This document shows positions 1 to 7,500 of a DNA stretch of 8,002 bases, in pieces. This stretch comes from Planctomycetota bacterium (GTDB lineage Bacteria; Planctomycetota; Phycisphaerae; Sedimentisphaerales; Anaerohalosphaeraceae). Position 1 is the stretch's first letter. Every line of letters starts with the position of its first letter. The translations under genes and the position numbers were made by a program. The stretch is taken from positions 1-8,002 of the forward strand of contig DAOVVQ010000174.1 in assembly GCA_030637065.1 (NCBI GenBank). Reading direction: 5' to 3'. A model generated the notes under the pieces. It saw only the letters and a list, made by a program, of their open reading frames with translations, ran no database searches and was not told the DNA's origin.

Positions 1-2031
1 CTCGATGGTCCGCTTGACGGTTTTGAGCCAACTGCCCGGAACCGGCTGACCCGGCTGGCATCCCCATTCGGAAAGGATCGACTCGCTGGCGTCGTTTGCG
101 TAAAGCAGCGAGCCGTCGCCGGCGATCCTGAGAACGGGATTGGGGTCCTCCGATGGAAACTTTGCCAGATTCTCGATCTGGGCCTGTGCCAGTTTCCGCT
201 CGGTGATGTCCTCGTAAGTACCGAGAACACCGATGATGTTATCCTCGGAATCGCGCAGGGGCATCTTGCTCGTCCGAAGCCAAAGACTGGTCCCGTCGGG
301 CCATGTCTGCGGCTCTTCGTAATCGACCTTGGGCTCGCCGCTCTCGATCACCGCCTTGTCGTCGGCGCGGTACAGCAGCGCCTGCTCCTTCCACGTCAGC
401 TCAAAGTCGGTCTTGCCGACAATCTCATCGGACGATTTCAGGCCCGCATCTTCGGCAAAGTGCCGGTTGCATCCAAGGAATGTGCTCTCCCGATCCTTCC
501 AGAAGACGTGCGTTGGAATGGTATCAAGGATCAGCTCGAGCATCTGACGCGATTCAGTAAGATCCTTTTCCACGCGTTTACGATTTGTGATATTAAGAAC
601 ACTTCCACGAGTACTTATCAGATTACCATCCGTGTCAAATCTCGACGAGGCATTCAGCACAACATTTACCTTAAAGCCACTCTTATGAACGAGGGTGTAC
701 TCGAGGTCCCGCACCCGCCCTTTCGTGATCACATCGTGCCAGTGCTTCTCGAACTGCTGCTTTTGCTCCGGAATAATAAGATCGGCCCACGTCTTTTTGC
801 CGACGATCTCATCGCGTTTGTACCCGATCATCGCAAGCTCGGCTTCGTTCATATCGATAATAATGCGGTCCGGCCCGAATAAATGAAAACCAACGGGCGC
901 GTTTTCAAAAAAGTCCCTGAAGAGTCGCTCGCTTTCATAAAGCGCCTGCTCGGCCTGCTTGCGGGCGGTAATCTCTTCGATGACCGAAATAAGATACCCA
1001 GGCCCGCCATCACTGTCACGCACCAGCGCCACCGTCAGATCGACCCACACAACCGAACCGCCCTTGCGCAGATATCGCTTTTCGATCGTGTAGTTTTCAA
1101 CCTCGCCATTTACGATGCGAGCAACCATTTCCTCCGTTCGCTCGAGGTCGTCAGGGTAAGTGATCTCCTGGAATGTACGGTCCAGCAATTCATTCCTTGT
1201 GTAATTGACAATATCGCAAAAACGCCGGTTAATGCGAATAAACTTCCCATCCGGCGCGATATGCGCTATCCCCACAGCCGCCTGGTCGAATGTACTCGCA
1301 AAACGCTGACTGCTTTCGCGAAGTTCCCCGTCTCGATGCTGGATCTGCGCAAGCATGTCGTTGAAGGCGTCAATGAGTTTGCCGATCTCATCTTCGCTTT
1401 CCTTGACGGCACGAACGGAATAATCCCTGCCCTGCCTGACCGCCAGCGCTGTGTCGGTAAGGGCCAGGATCGGCCCGGATATAACCGCCTGCAGCCGCGA
1501 CCCGATACACCATGCCGCTGTCAATGACAAGATCATAACCGCCACCAGTATCGCCACAGCCCGCCTGAAACCCGCCCTGATCGCCCGCAGGTCATCACGC
1601 AGATATACAGTACCGATCCGCTCGCCATCGACAACGACGGGATGGAATACCTCAAGGTGGCCCCCGGTAAACTCATAGGCCCGGGCCCCGACCGGCGGAG
1701 CGACAAATTCGCCGCCATCGTCGCCGTATTGGCGTAATGCAAACACCCTGCCGTCCGCGTCATAAACGCAGGCATGGACAACCGACGGACGCTCCGTCAG
1801 TGCTGCTAAAATCTTCTTTGCATCCCTCGGTATATCAAAGACAAGAGCCCCCTGACAGCTACGCCCCGCCACCGCAGCAAGACTTGTCAGGTCGTGTATC
1901 GACCCCTGGCGGTGCATATAGGACGAAAAGACGATAAAGATCATCCCCGCAAGGAGAACCGCCGCTGTGCTGGTAATCATCGTGACAGCAATGAGCTTAC
2001 GCCTTATCGTTAAATTGCGGATAAAATCCAT
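1..2031 (-). CDS. Membrane sensor protein, CHASE8-like/HAMP/multi-PAS, N-terminal 677 residues (probable sensor kinase or cyclase)
   Basis: Signal-transduction receptor, partial: the C-terminus and output domain lie left of the window. Reading the minus strand from ATG at 2031 gives 677 uninterrupted codons. The start is supported by AGGA at 2041-2038, six bases upstream. Visible order: TM1 (residues about 14-37); an extracytoplasmic region (38-156) resembling CHASE8 sensor domains, with 'GALVFDIPRDAKKILAAL' followed by 'ACVYDADGRVFAL'; TM2 (157-177); HAMP (178-231, with 'SGPI' and 'DEIGKLIDAFNDML'); PAS1 (about 240-362, ending 'EEITARKQAE'); PAS2 (366-489, ending 'LNITNRKRVE'); PAS3 (491-616, 'VFWKDRESTFLGCNRHF' to 'YEDITERK'); and the start of PAS4 (from about 622, 'PSEDPNPVLRIAGDGSLLYA'). 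By family knowledge, HAMP passes signals from the periplasmic domain to the cytoplasm, and PAS domains sense small ligands, redox state or light, or dimerise. The output is most often a histidine kinase, but GGDEF or PP2C/SpoIIE would also fit. No kinase or cyclase motif is seen here. The domain architecture is certain enough; ligand and output are unknown. Confidence 0.93.
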   Translation of the reverse strand, partial: MDFIRNLTIRRKLIAVTMITSTAAVLLAGMIFIVFSSYMHRQGSIHDLTSLAAVAGRSCQGALVFDIPRDAKKILAALTERPSVVHACVYDADGRVFALRQYGDDGGEFVAPPVGARAYEFTGGHLEVFHPVVVDGERIGTVYLRDDLRAIRAGFRRAVAILVAVMILSLTAAWCIGSRLQAVISGPILALTDTALAVRQGRDYSVRAVKESEDEIGKLIDAFNDMLAQIQHRDGELRESSQRFASTFDQAAVGIAHIAPDGKFIRINRRFCDIVNYTRNELLDRTFQEITYPDDLERTEEMVARIVNGEVENYTIEKRYLRKGGSVVWVDLTVALVRDSDGGPGYLISVIEEITARKQAEQALYESERLFRDFFENAPVGFHLFGPDRIIIDMNEAELAMIGYKRDEIVGKKTWADLIIPEQKQQFEKHWHDVITKGRVRDLEYTLVHKSGFKVNVVLNASSRFDTDGNLISTRGSVLNITNRKRVEKDLTESRQMLELILDTIPTHVFWKDRESTFLGCNRHFAEDAGLKSSDEIVGKTDFELTWKEQALLYRADDKAVIESGEPKVDYEEPQTWPDGTSLWLRTSKMPLRDSEDNIIGVLGTYEDITERKLAQAQIENLAKFPSEDPNPVLRIAGDGSLLYANDASESILSEWGCQPGQPVPGSWLKTVKRTIE

Positions 2032-2046
2032 TTTCCATCCTGCTAA

Positions 2047-2314
2047 TTAAAAAACATACCCACTCCTGTAATTATTCTTTGTTCGCAGCCGCTGGGTTCG
2101 TGTTATTTTGACCAATTTCGGTATGGCAACAAAGATGAGAGTGCCCAGCGGCAAGAGGCATGTCGATGGCGATCCGGAAGCCAAGGATGACAGACCCCCT
2201 TCCCGCCGCCCCCGTAAGACGGTTTCGCCACATATCCGCACCTTCGACTTCGCTGGCAAACGCATTCTGGACATTTACTTCCCCCTTTTCTGGCCAGTAT
2301 CCGCTTTTTCGCTA
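2047..2314 (-). other. Weak coding-like stretch in the sensor leader: possible gene relic or small ORF
   Basis: Two minus-strand frames deserve mention; neither is a firm gene. Frame A runs from ATG 2274 to stop at 2047 (75 codons), preceded by a G-rich GGGGG (2285-2281) six bases upstream. It ends 15 bases before the sensor ATG, which fits a small leader ORF, but its residue mix is arginine-rich and ordinary for a random frame. It contains one hydrophobic patch (LPLGTLIFVAI). Frame B is open from just after a TAG (2314-2312) to TAA at 2072. Its first ATG is at 2233 (53 residues), and its codons look more like the neighbouring genes. It contains 'GRGSVILGFRIAI' and a tail 'GQNNTNPAAANKE'. The 'GFRIA' string faintly recalls the C-terminal end of SUMF1/FGE-type domains, which would make it the tail of a decayed gene. 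That resemblance is too short to rely on. Confidence 0.2.
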
Positions 2315-2322
2315 ACATCCGT

Positions 2323-2350
2323 ATTATAACCGCCGATATGTGATAATCAA
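2323..2350 (-). promoter_or_regulatory. Probable sigma70-type promoter for the PAS sensor gene
   Basis: On the minus strand there is a -35-like TTGATT (2350-2345), a 16-base spacer and a perfect -10 TATAAT (2328-2323). Transcription would begin near 2316 and leave an unusually long leader of about 285 bases before the sensor ATG at 2031. That leader would include the weak open frames between 2311 and 2047. The call is by consensus match only. Confidence 0.5.
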
Positions 2351-2497
2351 TGGCTAATTTCAAAAAAACACCTCTACTCGCCGCCCTGAACACCTGAAAA
2401 ACAGCTCTTTACAACTAATTAACGCAACCCGATTCTGGCCTTGCCAGCCACTATATATAGGGGACCAGCCCGATCTTACCCAATAAATAGATTGTGC
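2351..2497. other. AT-rich divergent intergenic spacer between two promoters
   Basis: This stretch lies between the minus-strand sensor promoter and the plus-strand promoter of the FlgI-like lipoprotein gene. It is AT-rich and has no convincing open frame in either direction. It contains a perfect 10-base palindrome, CTATATATAG, at 2451-2460. That could be a protein-binding site or simply AT-rich DNA; nothing else here is recognisable. Confidence 0.45.
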
Positions 2498-2526
2498 TTG
2501 ACTTTATTGCCCGCTATGAGTATTCT
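2498..2526 (+). promoter_or_regulatory. Probable sigma70-type promoter for the FlgI-like lipoprotein gene
   Basis: TTGACT (2498-2503) and TATTCT (2521-2526) are separated by exactly 17 bases, close to the TTGACA/TATAAT consensus. Transcription would start near 2533, about 90 bases before the chosen ATG at 2624. No operator-like repeat overlaps it. Confidence 0.55.
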
Positions 2527-2611
2527 TTAGCGTCGAATTTGATAGTAAATCGCCAAGACAGCGGATGTGATAATTTTTGTTTCAGTTGGATTCGCTCGTG
2601 CATTTATGATC

Positions 2612-2618
2612 GGTGATC
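2612..2618 (+). promoter_or_regulatory. Ribosome binding site that fixes the lipoprotein start
   Basis: GGTGATC is a 7-base match to the sequence complementary to the usual 16S rRNA 3' end (TAAGGAGGTGATC). It ends five bases before ATG 2624. It selects this ATG over the upstream in-frame GTG at 2567, which has no such site and would place 19 residues in front of a normal lipoprotein signal peptide. Confidence 0.65.
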
Positions 2619-2623
2619 GTCCT

Positions 2624-4288
2624 ATGGCAAAATATAGCTTAAAGACAGGCGTCTGCGTATTGCTCCTTGCGATGTCCGCCCTGCTGCCCGGCTGTAACGG
2701 AAACGCGAAAACCACAGACATCACTTTGGAAAAACCCGTCGAACTTGATGCGACCATAGGTTCGTTGACTTTACTGCGGCAATACGGCGCCACTCCCGTA
2801 ATCGGCCACGGCATCGTAGCAGGCCTTGCAGGAACAGGATCGAGCCAATGCGACCCCGCACTGAGGGCAATGCTGACCAAGTACATGTTACAGCAGATGC
2901 CCAACCTCAAAGATTTCAATCCGAACGGTTTTATTAACAGCAAAGATACTGCCATCGTCGAACTCTACGGAGTGGTCCCGTCGCTGGCGTCAAAGGGGCA
3001 GCATTTTGATCTCCGCGTGCGAACGATGTTCGGCTCTCAAACGACCTCCCTCGCCGGCGGCACACTCTATACGACGGATATGAAGGAACTGTCCCGGTTT
3101 CTGGCGTTTAACAAAAACTCTCGATTCGCCGCATATTTTCAATCCATCGCCACGGCTGGCGGGTCGGTTTTTATCGACCGCTCCAGCAACACTTCACCTG
3201 TCAATGAAAATGTCGGGTATGTACTCGCCGGCGGAACTGCTCGCGATGACGTCCAGATAGCGATCATGCTGCTCAGTCCCAATTATCACACTGCCAATGC
3301 GATCAGAAATCGACTGAATGGCCGATTCGGCCCGGGCACAGCCAAAGCAGTCTCGCCGGAAGAGATACTACTGCAAATACCGCAAAAATACGGCCACCAG
3401 AAGACCAGGTTTCTGGCCATGGTCTCCGCTCTGTATGTAAGCAATAGCGAACAATTGCACCGGCAACGAATAGCAGGCCTCATCGAAGACCTCCGTCGTG
3501 ACCGGCAGGCAGAAGCCACCGCGACAGCATTGGAGGCTATAGGCAAAACGGTCGCCGACGATCTGGCGGGACTTCTTAACGCCGACCGTCAGTCCGTGCG
3601 TTTCTATGCAGGCAAGACCCTGCTTAACCTTGGCGACGACCGCGGGCTCTGGGTTCTGCGTGAGATCATCGCCGACAAAAACTCCGAGTATAGAATGGCT
3701 GCTATCGAAGCTATCGGATATAGCGCCAAACGCAAAGATGCGATAGCAACCCTGGCCGATCTCCTGCCGGAAAAGTCTCTCGAAGTCAAACTTGCCGCCT
3801 ATGAGCACCTCCAGCGGCTGGAAGATACGTCGGTCTCGACGGCTTTGGCAGGCAGCGGCATTCTTATGGACAAAGTCGCCTGCTCCGGGCCCAAAATAAT
3901 CTATGTACGGCTCAGCGACAGCCCGCGAATAGTACTTTTCGGCGATCCGATCCGCTGCGAAAAGAATTTCTTTGTGAATTTGCCCGATCTTGGTATCATC
4001 ATCAATGCTCAGGAGGGCGAGAGGTTTGTTTCTATGCTTCGAAATTTTCCAAATCGCGCACGTCCGATCGGGCCGATTAAGTCGACCTTCAAGGTCTCGG
4101 ATGTCATCCGGACACTTTGCGCCGACACTGACGTACGTGGCGATAACCGCAAACGACCCGGCCTCGGCGTCTCTTATGGCGATACAGCGGCTATCCTGAA
4201 ACATATGTGTGAAATTGGAGCCATAGACGCTGTTTTCGAAAGCGGCCCGCTGCCGCAGATCGACGTCCCTGCCGGGTTTATGCGGTGA
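2624..4288 (+). CDS. FlgI-like (flagellar P-ring family) lipoprotein with an inserted HEAT-repeat domain
   Basis: Complete, 554 residues; predicted envelope lipoprotein of unknown role. Residues 1-24 are a lipoprotein signal peptide: MAKYSLKTG, a hydrophobic core, then the lipobox LPGC with Cys24. Asn25 is at +2, so it is not an inner-membrane-retention Asp. Residues about 45-272 follow the FlgI N-terminal region: 'IGHGIVAGLAGTG' (FlgI 'IGYGLVVGLDGTG'), 'LRAMLTKY', 'KGQHFDLRV', 'SLAGGTLY' (FlgI 'SLRGGTLL'), then 'SPNYHTANAIRNRLNGRFG' and 'EEILLQIP'. Residues about 278-405 are about four HEAT-like helix pairs (for example 'RFYAGKTLLNLGDDRGLWVL', 'YRMAAIEAIGYSAKRKDA'). Residues about 422-545 resume FlgI: 'RIVLFGDPIRCEKNFFVNL', 'KVSDVIRTL', 'TAAILKHMCEIGAIDAVFE' (FlgI ends 'LMSILQSMQSAGCLRAKLE'). 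FlgI in enterics is about 365 residues and is not a lipoprotein. The C-terminal module carries Cys420, 445, 499 and 529, which could form disulfides. Export and FlgI ancestry are well supported. Whether it builds a P-ring or does something else is unknown, since no flagellar gene is adjacent. Confidence 0.85.
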   Translation: MAKYSLKTGVCVLLLAMSALLPGCNGNAKTTDITLEKPVELDATIGSLTLLRQYGATPVIGHGIVAGLAGTGSSQCDPALRAMLTKYMLQQMPNLKDFNPNGFINSKDTAIVELYGVVPSLASKGQHFDLRVRTMFGSQTTSLAGGTLYTTDMKELSRFLAFNKNSRFAAYFQSIATAGGSVFIDRSSNTSPVNENVGYVLAGGTARDDVQIAIMLLSPNYHTANAIRNRLNGRFGPGTAKAVSPEEILLQIPQKYGHQKTRFLAMVSALYVSNSEQLHRQRIAGLIEDLRRDRQAEATATALEAIGKTVADDLAGLLNADRQSVRFYAGKTLLNLGDDRGLWVLREIIADKNSEYRMAAIEAIGYSAKRKDAIATLADLLPEKSLEVKLAAYEHLQRLEDTSVSTALAGSGILMDKVACSGPKIIYVRLSDSPRIVLFGDPIRCEKNFFVNLPDLGIIINAQEGERFVSMLRNFPNRARPIGPIKSTFKVSDVIRTLCADTDVRGDNRKRPGLGVSYGDTAAILKHMCEIGAIDAVFESGPLPQIDVPAGFMR

Positions 4289-4403
4289 ACAGGCTGCTAT
4301 CAAATATGAAGAAGAATACGGCCAATGGCCGATAATAATGGTGATAATGTGATAAAATCGAGGCAAATCGAGATACGCTGGATGTTGCACGGCTGGCTGG
4401 ATA

Positions 4404-4423
4404 GGGCTTTATGCCCGTTTTTT
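4404..4423 (+). terminator. Weak rho-independent terminator candidate after the lipoprotein gene
   Basis: GGGC (4404-4407), loop TTTAT, GCCC (4413-4416), one base, then six T (4418-4423). The arrangement is right for an intrinsic terminator on the plus strand, but the 4-bp stem is short. It could be partial or non-functional, allowing read-through into smc. Confidence 0.3.
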
Positions 4424-4434
4424 GCAGTTGTACC

Positions 4435-4470
4435 GGACAAATACATGCAATTACCGGTGGATTTGTGTCC
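4435..4470. repeat. Imperfect inverted repeat in the smc leader
   Basis: GGACAAAT (4435-4442) faces ATTTGTGTCC (4461-4470). The arms pair except for a two-base bulge, around an 18-base loop. The loop side also carries a second copy of TACCGG (4431-4436 and 4452-4457). It could form a leader hairpin 46 bases before the smc start or be an operator; chance is possible. Confidence 0.25.
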
Positions 4471-4504
4471 AATATCCTGACAGGGATGGCTTGTGCCTTT
4501 GCAT

Positions 4505-4510
4505 GGAGGG
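4505..4510 (+). promoter_or_regulatory. Ribosome binding site of smc
   Basis: GGAGGG lies six bases upstream of ATG 4517, a strong Shine-Dalgarno at standard spacing. It confirms the start, which also gives the conserved SMC N-terminus 'MQLEKIVLNGFKSFAEKT'. Confidence 0.8.
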
Positions 4511-4516
4511 CAGTAT

Positions 4517-7500
4517 ATGCAGTTGGAAAAAATCGTTCTAAACGGGTTCAAAAGCTTCGCTGAGAAGACTGAATTCAAATTCGACAAGGGAATAACAGCC
4601 GTTGTCGGCCCCAACGGTTGCGGCAAGAGTAATGTCGTCGACGCCGTCAAGTGGGTATTGGGCAACCAGAGCCCCAAGAGCCTTCGCAGCGGGCACATGT
4701 CCGATGTGATCTTCAGCGGTTCCGGCAGTCGCAAGGCAAGCGGGATGGCTGAGGTGCGGCTGGCCTTTTCCGACGTCGCAGGTCTGTCAATCGAGCAGGA
4801 CAACCTCGAGATCGCCCGCCGGCTCTACCGCAGCGGCGAAAGCGAGTATCTCATCAACAATCGCTCCTGCCGCCTCAAGGACATTCGCGAACTCTTTATG
4901 GATACCGGCGTTGGCGTAAGCGCCTATTCCATTATCGAACAGGGCCAGATCGACCAGCTTCTTCACGCCTCCAAGGTCGACCGCAGGCTGATCTTCGAAG
5001 AGGCCGCCGGGATAAGCAAATACAAGGCCCACAAGAAAGAGGCCCTTCGCAAACTCGACCGGACCGAGCAGAATCTGCTGCGGCTGGCCGATATAGTAAC
5101 CGAGGTGCAAAAGCAGCTTCGAAGCGTCAAACTCCAGGCCGGCAAGGCCAGAAACTATCTTCAGCACAGCGGCAGGCTCAAGGAACTGAGGGTCAACTAT
5201 TCTCTCGCGGAATTCGACAAGATAACCACCATGACGCGGGACAAGGGCCAGACGCTTGCGAAGCTCAAGGAAAACTTCGGCGGAGTCGTCGCCGAGGTCG
5301 CAAGACAGGATGCATCGGTTAGCGAATTAGGCAGTACGATAATCGCCTCGGAGGGCGAGATCAACCGCTGCGACAATTCGCTGATCACCGCCAAAAGCAG
5401 GATCGAGCAGCAGCTCGAACGTATCGAATTCCTCAAGAGCCGTATCGAGGAATTAAACAACCGCAAAAACAGCTCCACCCAGCAGGTCCGCCGGCTCAAC
5501 GGGCGGATCGGTCAGCTTACCGGCGATCTGGCCCAGTCCAAAGTCGAGCTTGAAGAAAACGAAAAACTTCTCGCCGGCAAGACCGCCGAACTAACCACCA
5601 TGGAGCAGATCATCAGGCAGGCCGGCGGCGAGTGCCAGGAGATCGAGACAAACCTTTCCGACGAAAAATCCGGCGTCATCGACATCGTTCGGCGGACCGC
5701 TCAACTGCACAACGAAATCCAGAGCATGAGCACCTACCGCGGCAAGCTGTCCGGCCAGAAGGAGCGTCTCAGCGACAGGGCCACCGACGCACAGGGCCGA
5801 CTGACGACGATCCTGACGGAAAAGGCCCAGCATAAGATACGGCTGGACGATATCAACAAGGTCATCGCCGACTTGAAGGAGAGCCTCGAAGCAAAGCGGG
5901 AAGAAACCGTCGCGATCGAGGACCGCCGCAGGGACATAAGCAGCAAACTGACCGATGCCAGGGAAAAACGCAGCGGCCTTGCAAGCGAGCATAAAATTCT
6001 GTCGGACATGGAGACCAACCGCGAGGGCCTTAGCGGTTCGCTGAAAAATATTTTGGCCATGCGGGCATCGGCAGATGATGACCGCTACGATTACATCGAG
6101 GGCATCGTCGCAGACATTCTCCATGCCGAGCCCAAATACGCCATCGCCGTCGAAGCGGCCCTCGAGGGCAGGACCGACGCGCTTGTCGTCAATAGCACGA
6201 AAAAACTCTTAGCTGACGATGAAATGCGTGAAAGGCTCAGGAGCAGGGTCAACGTCATCTGCACCGACCGGATCGAGCCGTTCGTGGATTCAGCCGACTT
6301 CTCCAACAACCCCGCGGTGCTCGGCAGAGCCGTTGAGTTTGTCAATTACGACAGCAAACACGCCGCTGTTGCGTGGAAGCTCTTAGGCCGCACGGTGCTC
6401 GTCGAATCGATAGAGGCTGGGATGAAGATCGCCGCAAAACTGGCGAGGAAGGCGGACAACTACACGTTCGTTACCCCAGCGGGCGAACTCTTTGACGGAG
6501 GCCATTCGATCAGCTTAGGGCCGGTGGGCAAGGCTGCGGGACTTATCTCGCGAAAGAGCCGCCTGAGCGAACTTAGCCAGAGCATTGCCGCGGTTTCGCT
6601 CGATATCGAAACGCTCGACGCCAAGCTGGACCAGAGCGCCCGCCAAAATGACCACCTCGTCAGGCTCTGCAAAGACCTCAGGACGAGCGTTTACGAGGCC
6701 AACACGGAAAAGGTCAACGCCGACGCGACGATCGGCCACATCGAAGAGAATGTCAAGCGGCTTACCGACGAACAGCCGGTAATCGCCGGCGAGATCGACG
6801 CGCTCGAACGCGAAATTTCCCAGTCCGTGCAGAAGGAATACGATTCCAAACAGAAACTCGGCGAACTGGAGCAGATCAACACCGAACGCACCAGCCGCAT
6901 CGCCGAGCTTGAAGAACGATTTGCCCGGAAGAAAGCGGCACTCGAGGAACAGACCGCCGAACTGACCGAACTGAAGATCAGCGCAGGCCAGATCGCCGAG
7001 CAGCAAAACTCGATCAGGCAACGATCCGTAAGCCTCCAAGACCAGCTCGAACATACCCGCGGCGAACTGGAGACGACAAACAGCGATTTTGCCGCCTGCG
7101 ACGAACAGATCGCCCAGTCCGAGCGGGACATTCTCGCCGCACAGGCAGCGGTTTCCGAGCTTTACGTCGAAAAGGACCGGGCCCAGCAGATAAGCACGCG
7201 TATGCACGAAGAGGTCAGGCAGTTGCTCGAAGAAAAAGAGCAGACCGAGCGATCCCTGCGTGACAACCGCGTCAGGCAAAGCGAGGTCGAGCAGAAGATG
7301 CACGCCGTCGAGCTGGAACTGAGCCAGTTGTCGGTCAAGGACGAGGACCTCCGCCTGCGGGTTCAGGAGGAGTTGCAGATCGACCTCGTTGAGGCTTACG
7401 AGAGCTTCGAGCAGGAAGATGTCGACTGGCAGCAGGTTCGCGAAGAGATCGCCGAGCTTCGCGGCAAGATCGAGCGACTCGGCAATGTCAACGTCGACGC

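Larger units (their letters stand above)
4289..4516. other. Intergenic region upstream of smc
   Basis: This 228-base gap has no convincing gene. It holds a short perfect hairpin, CGGCC-AAT-GGCCG (4319-4331), without a following T-run. It also holds a near-direct repeat in the AT-rich run around 4339-4357 (GTGATAATGTGATAAAAT), and the terminator-like and inverted-repeat elements listed separately. I see no strong -35/-10 pair for smc, so smc may be read from an unrecognised promoter here or by read-through from the lipoprotein gene. Confidence 0.5.

Noticed and set aside
460..1527. Plus-strand open frames of 140 (460-882) and 214 (883-1527) codons
   Set aside because: Both are antisense to the minus-strand PAS sensor, whose 677-codon frame contains clear HAMP and PAS motifs.
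2108..2329. Plus-strand 73-codon frame in the intergenic region
   Set aside because: It has no ribosome binding site, a basic and proline-rich residue mix without domain features, and lies opposite the sensor leader.
2103..2393. Minus-strand 96-codon frame with a CPEC-like cysteine cluster
   Set aside because: It would start at a GTG upstream of the predicted promoter and run through the -35/-10 region. The cysteines have no second paired cluster, so a zinc-ribbon reading is not supported.
2567..2623. Upstream in-frame GTG start for the FlgI-like gene
   Set aside because: It has no ribosome binding site and would put 19 extra residues before a normal lipoprotein signal peptide. ATG 2624 has a 7-base Shine-Dalgarno match.
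4319..4331. CGGCC-AAT-GGCCG hairpin as a terminator of the lipoprotein gene
   Set aside because: The stem is only 5 bp and is followed by ATAATAATGG, not a T-run.
3368..4390. A 340-codon open frame on the minus strand
   Set aside because: It is antisense to the FlgI-like gene and shows no recognisable domain. The plus strand has a signal peptide, ribosome binding site and family matches.
4300..4803. A 167-codon minus-strand frame crossing the smc start and the upstream gap
   Set aside because: It overlaps the SMC N-terminal head region in antisense and has no domain-like content. It is most likely a shadow extended by chance into the gap.
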